NCBI RefSeq assembly: GCF_037975245.1
Contig: NC_092583.1
Location: 11,487,764 to 11,551,763, forward strand
DNA from: Apostichopus japonicus
Lineage: Eukaryota; Echinodermata; Holothuroidea; Aspidochirotida; Stichopodidae
DNA: 64,000 bases
Reading direction: 5' to 3'
Within the stretch, counting starts at the first letter, position 1. Each line of letters opens with the position of its first letter. The notes beneath the pieces were generated by a model. That model did no database searches and had not been told where the DNA came from. It saw only the letters and a program-made list of their open reading frames with translations. The position numbers were made by a program, and so were the translations under genes. Positions 39,790 to 52,017 of this stretch are shown one piece after another.

Positions 39790-41673
39790 AAACTAGCTTG
39801 CGATCGTTTTTTCTTCTGCATTTCGCAGAACTGATTCGTGTATGCAACGCGAGTAGACGTTGTGCGTAGGCACACATATAGTCATTAAATACTTGATTTG
39901 TAAAGCACAAGAAGAAAGGGGGGGGGGGGGGGGAATAGAAAAAAAAAGATATTATCGCAGGGTTTGTGAAAATACTGATTAAAAACAGGAAGAATATATA
40001 TAATGCGTTGTAACTTAACCAACCTATTAAATATACACAGCTTCCGTGAGCGCCGCCATATCTTGTTCCGGTTCCCGCTGCCAGCCGTGCGTTTCTGGCC
40101 GTTTAGCAATTGTGTTTTTTTTTTTATGTGTAAAGAAAGAAACGGTTGATTAATGGTGTTAGTATTAGTACCAGCTGTTATTCATATGTATCATGCGTTT
40201 AACATTTGAATAATACCATTTCCCCAATAATGCATTTTAATTGAAACCAGCGGCTGTGTGAAAGTAGCAAATATATGAGAATGCATTTTGAAATAAATAA
40301 TATTATTCATGAGTTATACAGTTGTTTTGTTTTTTTAATAGATGGAACATTTTTCCATTAGTTACATTTTGTAATCATATAATTCGCAACTATTTGATTG
40401 AGTAAGCAATGAATAAATAAAAACCGAAGTAGAAAAAGTTACTCACATGTTGACGGATACATATATTATGAATATTCATCAAGCTTGGTTAATCTTTACC
40501 TGTCACAACAAGAGCTGCAAACCTTGAATAATTAATATTAAAATAAGCTAATTAATGATTTATGTATTCATTAATGGAAAGGTAAAATGCGTAAGTTTTA
40601 TTCGAAAATGCCACTCATTCCCATCAGCAAACCAACACTCAAGCCAGTGCATAGGCACCGGTGACCTTTCACACCGTTACGTCATCATTCAGCACGTATG
40701 CACTCGCCATATCTGGGCATCATCATGCAGAAGACAAAAGTTACAAGACGATACAGTATTATCATAAATGAAAACAAAACAAGAAAATGAAATGTGAGGG
40801 AAAGAAATTCATGCGTTAGATCTGCCGGTAGCCTCGAGATAGAAAAAAAAAATGGACTGAATAGTAAAAACGGGACGATACAAGGACGATACAAAACAGT
40901 GAATTCGTCGCGAGGTCACGAGTCCATCTTCAGCTTTCAATCGCAGAGTTCCGGAAGGTGTTTTTTTCTGTAATAATTGTCGTGTGTTTCCTTCTTAAAG
41001 GCACGGATGTTATATGTTGTTTTTTTCAATCCGTGTGTGTATATTTGTGTAGTGTATTTAAATGAAATATAGGCCTATCTTATTTTAAATACTGGTTTGA
41101 AAGACTTAGCTTAAACTCTAAAAACTAAACAGAGTAACATAACACCCATACCTGAATGGACTCGTCCATATTCTCGTCGGAGGTACATAATTATGAAAAC
41201 AGAGCCTTAAAACTCCCAGTTTTCGTAACCCGTTCATCCCCCCTCCTTTTCCCTTTAACCCCCTTCCAGAATACTTTATTTTCATTTTCCTATGATAAAT
41301 ACACATCACTTCTAAGTACCATAACCAGTTTTTTTGTAGCTGCTCCTATTTGGGGCTAACCATTCGTCTCTGCCATCATTTAATCACCAAATCAGAAATG
41401 CCCTCATTTTCTTTTCTCTTCTTATTTTTATTTTATAACCAATTTTTCTGTTGCAATTTTCCACGTTTCCATTGTTTTATAATTGCAAGTTTCTTGTTAC
41501 TTTCAAATCATCCCACTTTCCTCCCTCAGAAGTCGGCAAACACTTTTTTGTTTTGGCTTGTATTGCTCTTTATTGGCAGAATTTTGAATATTCATGAATA
41601 CCATCGCTAATTGAGTTGAATTGCCATTTTCCAATGTGTCTTCCACCCACTAGCCGTGAACTTGACTACATAC
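39790..41673. other. no further exon recognised
   Basis: Would be intron or 3' flank of the VWC gene. No copy of its repeat domain is visible; a G-run lies at 39918-39934. Confidence 0.45.
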
Positions 41674-42099
41674 CTGCACAATCTTCGGGATGACATTTTA
41701 CGATGGTGTCTTCACCTGATATGGTTTCATAGGTGAAGTCGGGGATAGGATTATCACCCTTTTGGAATTCTACGCAAAGATACCGGAATTCTCCACAACC
41801 CATTTTATCTACATCAAAGGGAGGGGTCTCCAAGGTGGGGAATGTAAGAGGTCCACCCTGCGGTAGGGTGGTCGCGGCGTCGATGGGGGTCAATACGTCG
41901 GAATAGATAGGATCACGGCGCTCGTTTCCTAACATGTCGCGGCTTGCAAATACGGAGACTTGCCACAGATCTACACCTGTCACCTCTCGGCTGTAAGGTT
42001 CAACGTCAACACTTGTTTCAATGAAGATAGGGGAGTCAATTCCAGGTACGTGATCTTCTGGGATTTCTCGAGACCATTCTAACTCGGTGAAGACAACAC
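41674..42099 (-). CDS. VWC gene exon 6 (repeat domain 4)
   Basis: Acceptor CCATTCAG|GTGTTG, donor TGTGCAG|GTATGT, phase 1-1. Starts GVVFTELEW, has [24 protein letters not shown] and ends VKCHPEDCA. Closest to repeats 2 and 3 in opening and core. The donor implies at least one more exon. Confidence 0.85.
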
Positions 42100-45000
42100 C
42101 TGAATGGAAAAATAAAGTTAAGAATATGTTCATAAGTACAGCTAAGTGTTTGGGTAATAACTGTAGAAAATCAAGAGGAGATTGCAGTCATTTTGATGAG
42201 TGAGTCACCGTACTTGTTAAAATAGCTATTGTTGGCAACTTTAAGCTTAAAATAGAAGCTAATAATATATATGTTTTTAAAGCATAACATGGGCATGCCA
42301 GAAAATCGAAGTTTGCGCACTTTCGATCTCCGGCAATAATTTGATAGGTTTAAAAAAGAAAATAGGAAATCACTTTTTGAAAACATGTAGCAATTTTAAG
42401 TCCGCTAACATTGGCGAGTTGGAATAACGCAAATGGAATTTGGTTGGGTCTGTTGAAAGTAAAAAAAAAAAAAAAATTCTTACCTTTGCAAACATCTTCC
42501 ATGCTAACGCATTCCACAAATGGATCTTGTACTGGCTGTGTCTCAAATGTATAGTCGATACTGGCAGCAGGGTTTTTCGCCAATTCGAAGCACATGAATG
42601 GAACCTCATCACAGATGAGGCCAGATAAATCCACCTGGAAGTCCATCTCGTTGAAGGCGAGATTTTCACCAGTATTTAGAGTTTGGTCATCTTGTACAGC
42701 TGTCAAGATCTGTGGTTGCTCGTTAACACGTATTCCTCTCCCGTTGGTGTTTGTAGAGAAGAACGTTTTGACTTGCCATAAGTCCTCTCCAGCTACCGTT
42801 GTCGTCAGTAATTTATCTGTGGTAGCCTTCAGTTTGACTGTCGTATCGGTGTTGTCGGTATTCTCCACAATAATGTCAGGACTGATCAGTGTTGCTTCTA
42901 GATCAGTAAAGACAACTCCTGTAACAAGATACGAAAAGCATAGATTTATAATTGCAACTCAAACCAAAACCTTGGATTTTTCAGAATTTGCTTACAATGA
43001 TCCGATATTGTTTCTAGCCTTTTGTTTACATATATATAGGTAACCCCCCCCCCCTTACAAATGTATATATCTTTAAAACAGATGTCTAACATATACAGTC
43101 GCAAAACGACCATCACTTTACTAATCGATGTTCCTTTCCACATGAACCATCTTGAAACTCCCTCTTTTAAGTTGCCCTCATCCCTCATCATGCCCCCATC
43201 TCGTTAAACTAGTACTTACTTGACTGACATGCTTGTGGCTTGCAAACCACCAATGAATCTCGAGAAACGTCACCACGCCCTCCTTCCACAATAAGTGTAA
43301 ATTCTGGATCAGGAGCGTCCCCTTTCGTGAATTCCATGCAAATGTAGTTCACGTCATCGATACATCCAATAGTTCCAAATTCAAATTCTGTCTCAATACC
43401 ATCAAGATCGAGAGGGTCACCATTGGTAATGTCAGTGGAACCTTCCACGTCATTGAGGATTTGGCCCACTTCTCCAAAGCGAGGACCATCACCCAAAGGA
43501 TCGCTACTACCAAACAGTGACACACTCCAAAGATCGTCACCCTCTAGGTCACGTGTGTCATCCCTGAATGTGACGTCAATGTCGATAGATACAGGAGTCT
43601 CTTGACCTGGAATTGGATTCTCTCCAGTCAGTTCCCAGTCGAATGTCTCGGCAAACACTCCTAAAAGAGATAAATTGGGATTGGAAAACAAAACAAGACA
43701 TAAAAACACTTGATCTAAATGTTGGGACTTTGTACGAGAAAAGCGTACGTTTATTATATTACCTAGATAGGTCATACCTAACATATTGACACAAGCTTGC
43801 ACCAAAATAATACTGTTATATATAGGCTATTGGTAGTCTGCTATTTCTTAGAATATAGTTGGGTAGTAACGTTAACTTTTCACTCGTTCTATACTAAAGA
43901 TTCGTGAGCTTTTATACAGAAATTTGCTCTATTTTCTTCGTTAAACCCAAACAGCTATGTGTATATGCTTATGCCTACTATCAGTAACTAATATAATATA
44001 GGATTTATACATATATTTATGATATGTTATTAAGTAGTGTGTTTCTTGTATAGTGTAAAAACGCGTGTGAATGGAAACCGGCCCAAACATATACACACAA
44101 AAGATGAAGAACACAAAATGAGGCCAACCGGCTATTAGTCTGAAAAAAAATATTTTCAGATCACGAGGCTACCGGCAAAAATCGCATTTGCACCTTCTTG
44201 TTTAGAGAAGCACATTGAAAATAAAATTCTTTGTTTTGTTTTCTTTGTTTGCTTGTAAATGAATAAACACATAAATGAAATGAGTTTGTTTGACATAGAA
44301 AATCGAAATGATGAAAAAAAAGAACACACCAAAAAAAAAAAAAAAAAAAAAACATCAGCTTGAAAGGGAAAAACAAATCATGGAATGTCATTTGTATTGA
44401 AATATACAATGTCTTCCGATGGAAGACACACAAACGCACTGACACATATACACATATATATACACATACAAACACTCATATAGTATCATTGGTTACATAT
44501 GTAACACACTGAATCAAATGTGTTTAGTGGGCGTTTTAATATTATTCTTTTATTAGTAACATGAGGGCAAAAATCAGTGTTAGAATATTTGGTCAGGACC
44601 AGTTGAAATAGGCAGTGGTAACCGAATCTCAGCACTGTAGTTTAAGAGACAAAAAGAACATCAATATTCGTTAAATACGAAGAAGAAGGCAAAAAAAAAG
44701 AAGGAAAAAAAAAACATTGACGAAATGTCGTTAAATCTAATAAATAGTCTGTTCTATAAAGTTTCATCATAGCTCTAAATGTTACAACTGGTTTTCTCTC
44801 TGCTGAATTTTGTTATTGTTTTTCTGTTTGACGCTGAAGTAAACAAAACGTTCATTGGACAAAATTACTCCATTAGCCTACATGAGTTGAACAGATTATT
44901 CCCTTGAAATATTGAATTTCCTTCTATCGTCCATTTCGCTAGGATTGAGATGCCCGTATGAGTGTGTAACCCCTCGGATGTTCTTACACCCCCTTCACCA

Positions 45001-48000
45001 CGCCTACCAGCCCATGCCCACTTCAAGTCACCCTACCCAACCCCTCCACTCCCACCTCTCTCTGAAAAACAGTATAATCAGTTGGAAGCGCTAACTAGTG
45101 ATACCGACAATAAATGCCAAGTACTCGATTAGTGTACATGCAAAATATAAACTACAGTTTTATTGATATCAACGTGAAAGACTTGCAGTCCTATCAGGTT
45201 ACAGTCTAGGAATGAATTAACTTTGAAAGCATTGGAACTGTAAAACATTTCTTACAATACTAGTGCAAAGGAAGGAACTGGCGACATATTTGAATCATGA
45301 ATTTAAGCATGATTTAAGTTCGTGTGTGTTTGTGTGGGTTTTGAGGTAGGGAGTGTGTAGGTGAGGTGGGTGGGGCGGGGAGGGGGGGGGGGGGTGTAAT
45401 GTTAACCCCATAATCAGTTGGCTTAAAGTTTATGGTGTACTGTCTTTAAATGTCGTAGGGACGAAAATGGTATCTTGGATCGAGGGAGGGATTAATGATG
45501 GTGTACGAAAATATGTACCATTTTAGTAACGAATTTAGACATAGATTAAACTCTGAAATGCAGAGATTGAAATTTCATTCTTTGAGAGTGTCCCATTATG
45601 GCGCCTTTCTTTGCGGATTAAATTATCATGCATTCTCAGAATGCAAACCAACTAAAATGCAGCTCCAAATAGAGCTTTACGTGACGTCACTCTTCGGTTA
45701 TAAGAGTGAAATACCACTCCTCTATTAAGAGTGATCATGTCCTACATAGTCACAAATTGAAATGTCACTCTCTGGAAATAAGAATCTAAGGTAAGTCATT
45801 ACGTCACATGACGCCACGATGTTTTTTAGGACACGTGGCTTGTCAGGATGTTGTAGAATGCGCTTTAAATATGTTGTGTTGAATCCAGTCTGATTCAGGC
45901 AATGGCGTATATAGGCTACTATTTAGTATGTACCTGACGTCACAATATCGATCGTGCATTGTATTCAATGCGATATGTAGATATATACAACGTGTCACAT
46001 TTTCAAACACCACAGAATTTCATATGAAGTCTTTGGGGCTGCTTACTTTGTGTTGTTGGGCCCATCCTCCTCCCTCCTGTTTTTGGCAGTCGTCCAACAT
46101 CCGTTTGCAAAGAAAAACGATTGGCATTGTCTTCACTGCTACAGGAATTTCTAAAGTATTAATACGTTCATAATCTCAACCCCGAAACCACATGTGCGTG
46201 TGAAATGGAGTACGGATCTTGTGGAGAACCTACCCAACCCCATCGGCCATTTTTAACCTCAACCCAAAATTTAGAAAGGGAAACTTCCTTTACAAATCTG
46301 ATGTTAAGACACAAATCAGCTATACGACAAACATGTCTCCACGTAAAGTAAAATAATACCGTAAATACATATAAACTGAAAAGGAATAAATATGATATCT
46401 GGATTGAATTACCTTTACAGATCCCCAGACGAACGCATTTTGTTTGCCTCTCGTACTCATCCCGGTAAACGGTGTAAGTAAAATCCAAATCAAACTTAGG
46501 TTCTGGGTCATCCGTCATATTAAACTTGATACAAAAGTATTTGAAGTCAGCACAGACGCCCTCCGTAGCTTCAAATATATAACGCACTTTGTTGAAAACC
46601 CATCTTTTGTCCGGAGGTTCGTAATCTGATTTGGCTTTTAAAAATTCTTGAGCTCTATGTTTTGCCGATAGCACGTTAGCATTATACGAAAGTTTTGCTC
46701 CAGAACCATCGCTGTTACTACTGACCCAAGCGCCTATCCTCCACATATTTCTTCCTCGTATTTTCCTTGACGTCCGTGCTTTGAATATTTCTACCTCTGC
46801 CGCGAATTTAAACTTGTTTATTTGGCCCTCGGTAACACTTGTACCCGGCGTGAATTGGTTGAACAAGTCATAAAATTCCATTGCTGGGTGAAAGAAAAAC
46901 AAAAACAGTTCAAAGTAAGTAAGTATTTATACACAGACATATTTAAGGAGTGAAGGGAGGAGGAGGGGGAATGAGGAGAACGAGGAGGGGAGGCAGGAAG
47001 AAGAAGGAGAAGGAGGAAGGGAAGAAGGAGGATGAGAAGGAAGAGAAGAGAAGGATGGGAGACGGAGGTGAAGCAAGAGGAGGCCATAAAAAAGGAGATT
47101 GAGAAGGAGAAAAAAAGGAGGTGAAGAACGAGGAGGGAGTGACGTAGGAGGAGGTGACGGTGGAAAAGCAGGAGAAGGGAAGGAGGTGACGTAGGAGGAG
47201 GAGGAGGAGGTGATGGAAAGAAAAAGGAGTCTGTGACGGAGAAGGGGTGGGGGGATGGGAGGTGAAGAAACTATTACTTACTGTAAGGACACAGTGGACA
47301 GCACTCTCCGGGTATTTTGACAGGATCAGAACATTTTGGTTGTCCACAACTGATAATGTCACAATCTGTGGTACCGTTGCGACAAGTACACAATGTACAA
47401 TCGTCGATAGTCCATTGTTTGTTATGTTTTTTCAAGGTACCTCTAAACACACACGGTCCCTTGTCTTTAAGTCGACCGACCGCTGATGTAGACTCTGTAA
47501 AACAACAGGATAAGACACAAAATTTGCAAATGTTGGAATAAGAGAAGATTGAAAAAAGATTGAACCCATGACGACTTCGATGCAAGGTAGCAAAATAGCT
47601 TAAAGCAGCAGCTTCGATGCTCAACATTTCCTCGCTAAGGTATAAGGTATAAGCAACATGAAACGAGTTAATTATTCCCTTCGAAATTATTTCTTGAGAA
47701 GGAAACAAAACAGTGACGGAGCGTCCATACAGTCAGGGGGCGGATGCCCCCCCCCCCCCCTGACGGACTCAAATGGATTGCTGGCGCCCTTTTCAGCATT
47801 TTACCACTTTTTACTTATTCGCGTTTATTGACTTTTTTATTGCGCTCTCATGACATTTGTCACATTTTGTTGGCGATGACACCTATTTATTCTTGGTTTA
47901 TCTGCAAATTAGCAAGGCCCGGAAAGGGTCATTTCCGGCGATCTAGGGAGTAACTTTACTCAAATTTTTTTTTTACTCTCCGCGGCAACCTGTGGTGGCG

Positions 48001-51000
48001 CTCCGCTTAGATAGTGTCGAAAGCGCCCCTACAGACCATTCTCGCCCCCCCCCCCCCCGACCAATAACCCTAGCTCCGCCACTGCAAAAAAACTACTAAT
48101 TTACAGCATTATATGGTTTTAATATTGAAAAGCATCGAAAATGTACCCAAAAAGAATTGCTTAAGACATTCATGATAAAACGTGGGCTGTTTTTTAACCA
48201 GCCCCGACCCCACCAACGGCGTACGCGTATTAATAATAAATATGGACATTTATAATGCGCCGGTATCCGTCAGTAAAAGACGCTCATGGCACAGTGACAC
48301 AAACAGTGCGACAGCAAAACAAAAAAAAAGTAACATTGTACAAGACAATAATCAAGCAAATATGGGCAACATTGAACAACTAATTAAACAGTTTTCATCA
48401 GATGCGTCTTGAAAGGGCTGAAAAAAAGCACTGTGTTTTACATGTTCTGGAAGGTTGTTCCACAGAGACGGGGCAGCAGCAGCAAAAGCTCTTTTGCCGC
48501 ATGATCGAATTGAGCGATTTTCACACAGGAGTAATTTATTGTGTGATCTCATGAAACTGCGATTTGCGTGATATGGTTGCAGGAGTTCTGACAAGTAGAA
48601 TGGCGAAGTTCTAACGAAATAGCGATATGTGAAAATCAATATTTTAAATATAATTCGGTCTTTGATCGGGAGCCAGTGTAATTCTCTCAGAATATGTGTA
48701 ACATATTCCCTTGGCTTGGAACGGGTGATAATTCGTGCAGCAATGTTCTGTAGTCGTGCAAGACGGTCGATTTGTATTTCTGGTAGACCGTAAAAACGAG
48801 AGAATTTCCCACGCCAAGGCGTGGTGTGACGTATGCATGCACTAGTTGTATTCTCTGAGCGGATAACATGCGAGAGACGAGCAAGTGGGTGGAGGGTATG
48901 GTAAGCTGGTCACGTGAGTGTTAGGTGGCTTTCCCAGTTATCTCAGTTGACTACAATGGGCATGTTTGCCACGCAGAATATATCCCGCAAGATTTATAAT
49001 TATTGTAATGTGCCTTCGCGCTACTATATTGGGATTATGCTAGCCCAATCCATCATCTACAAGACTGGCTGGTGAATGCTATGCTGAAAATTAATTCTTC
49101 ATAAGAATCTCAAACTCACAGGTTCGCTACGCAGGAAAAAAACCAGGCTCAGATTTTCACAGAATTGTGGCGGCGAACAGTTAATTCTGCCCACGTAAAT
49201 AAAAAAGATCTCCTTACTTGAGTAGCATACTTCTTCAAACCTATACGAATAGTGCCCTGAAGTAACGAGGCAGGGGTGTGTAGTCCTGCTCCCGGGACCG
49301 CAATTTAACGTCCCCTCCGAACGACGTGAGTACCGCTTTCCACGTGTAGCCACTTTCCTACCACGAGAAAGGAGCGGGGTGAAAATTGGTGTCAGTGTCG
49401 ACACCGAGGTTTGAACCAGGGACCTCAGGTACTGCAGACGTCTTTTCGAATGATATGATATGATACACCTCGTATTACGCTTCCACCCGAAGGTGCTTCA
49501 GCAGACTAAGGAAATCCTTAGTCGGAAATTATTGAGGTTCCAAGTTTTTGTGCGTGGAAGGACACCGGCGAAACTCGCCTTCTCTTTTCGAATAGTGCCC
49601 TGAAGTAACGAGGCAGGGGTGTGTAGTCCTGCTCCCGGGACCGCAATTTAACGTCCCCTCCGAAGGACGTGAGTACCGCTTTCCACGTGTAGCCACTTTC
49701 CTACCACGAGAAAGGAGCGGGGTGAAAATTGGTGTCAGTGTCGACACCGAGGTTTGAACCAGGGACCTCAGGTACTGCAGACGTGTACTCTCCCGTTCTG
49801 CCACCTCACCGCTCGTCTTTTCGAATAGATACATAGACTTGTCATGTCATTTAATGGACCTGATAAGGAATACCCAAATCTGAGGACACTGATTGGTCAA
49901 TTTTCTTGTGTTCAGTGTTGAGGCACAGAAGCTATGCCTTATGTGTGCTAGTTTATATAGTTCTTTTTTGCATTTTAAAGGCTTTTAGGTTCTCCCTCAA
50001 GATGAAAAAAGAATTAATTGTTGTCTCCTCTCAAATTTATCAGGGATTTTATGAAGGAATTCTCTATGTATCTATCTACTGCTTTTTTTTTAGGAAAAGA
50101 GATGTATACTATAACATATAAGAATAGCAGTTTGTCTCTCTTCTTTATTCAACTCATATCCACAGGTAATTTATATTGCCAACATTAAGATATGAGTAGA
50201 ACATAAGCTGGCAAAAGGTTTGTCATATCAGTATTGCAAAAATATGGGACAAAATCATGCAAAAATTGCTGTAAATGTACCATCATGTTTCATAGTGTGA
50301 CCCATATATGCTCTACTGTGGTAAAATCATGGTACAATTATGGTAAATTTACCATAGTATAATTGCACCGTATAGTTTTGCCCTAATTTTACTGTGGTTA
50401 ATCATGGCACAATTGTAGGAATTTCACCTATGTAGTTTATGTGCCATATAAATTTACCCTACTTTTACTCCAGTAATATCATGGTAAAACTATGGTAAAT
50501 TTACCGTAGTAAATGTACCACACTTTTACCCTACTTTTACCGCGGTATAATACCATGGTAAAACTGCGGTTAATTTACCGTAGTAAATGTACCACACTTT
50601 TACCCTACATTTACCGCGGTAATACCATGGTAAAACTGTGGTAAATTTACCGTAGTAAATGTACCGCACTTTTACCGCGGTAGTACCATGGTAAAACTGC
50701 GGTAAATTTACCGTAGTAAATGTACCACACTTTTACCCTACTTTTACCGCAGTAATACCATGGTAAAACTGTGGTAAATTTACCGCAGTAAATGTACCGC
50801 ACTTTTACCCTACTTATACCGCGGTAATACCATGGTAAAACTGCGGTAAATGTACCGCGGTTGATTTTACCACAATTTTACCACACATTTACCCCATTTA
50901 CCACACATTTACCATAGTTTACCGCGGTAAAATTAGGGTACATTTTTTGCTGGGGGCATTATAAACTTTGGCCCTGTATGGCATATATATATTACGTGTT

Positions 51001-51850
51001 TTAGATGATGATAAACCAGGGCCAGGAAATCGACCTTGCAGGTTTTAATAGACAGGAGGGTGTTACATTTGCAATGATAGACTATAAGCTTACATGTATT
51101 CGTTAGATTAATTTTCCATGAGGTCTTCGGTGCAAAGCACCGTATGTGCGATAGATGTCGCTTAGGATACAATAACGTTAACATGTTGTTCTATTTGACC
51201 AATCAGTGTCCAGGACTTTGTGTATTCTCTGTCACGTCCGAAATAGGTGTGATTCGTGATTGGCAGCTCTGTTGTGATGGTTTTATATTGCAGGCGCATG
51301 CTAGCTAGAGTACTGTTTATAAAACATAACACAATATATGGTCTCCGTTAAAGGACTCCCAAAGGCCGAACTGGCTTCCTCGTGACCGAAATAACTTCAA
51401 AAGGGTTGCAGTAACAAAGACCCCTCCATTGAATATGAACATCTAACGTTGACCTTCACCACGTACTACAAATACTGACATGTGTTTGTAGACAAATACA
51501 GTTGTTCTAATTATATAAGTGAAGGCAGGGGCGGCGATTTGTTTCAAATATTGGGGGGGGGGGGGGCATTTGCTTGGGAGCAGGCAAATTACTAACAAAG
51601 CGGAGCGCCACCATCGGTTGGCGTACAGCGTACAAGAAAATTTCTGGTTTTGATAGCTCCCCAGATCACCGGTAAAGGCACTTCTCGGGCTTGACAATGA
51701 CCAACCAGATGTACACTTTTGCCTGAGAACCAAGTTTTTCTCAATAGTTTTTTTCATTCATAAAATTTTCAAGGTCGTCACCAGTCACACATCATGTTCG
51801 ACCTCATCGCATCTCCTGTGGATCATTGCTTTTGTAGATATATATTGTAT

Positions 51851-51947
<97 letters not shown>

Positions 51948-51950
51948 GTG

Positions 51951-52017
<67 letters not shown>

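Noticed and set aside
49099-49834. Open frames with a shared ~60-residue segment that look like a duplicated gene
   Set aside because: They run through two SINE copies; the B box and the exact 13-bp target duplication explain the duplication better than a protein.
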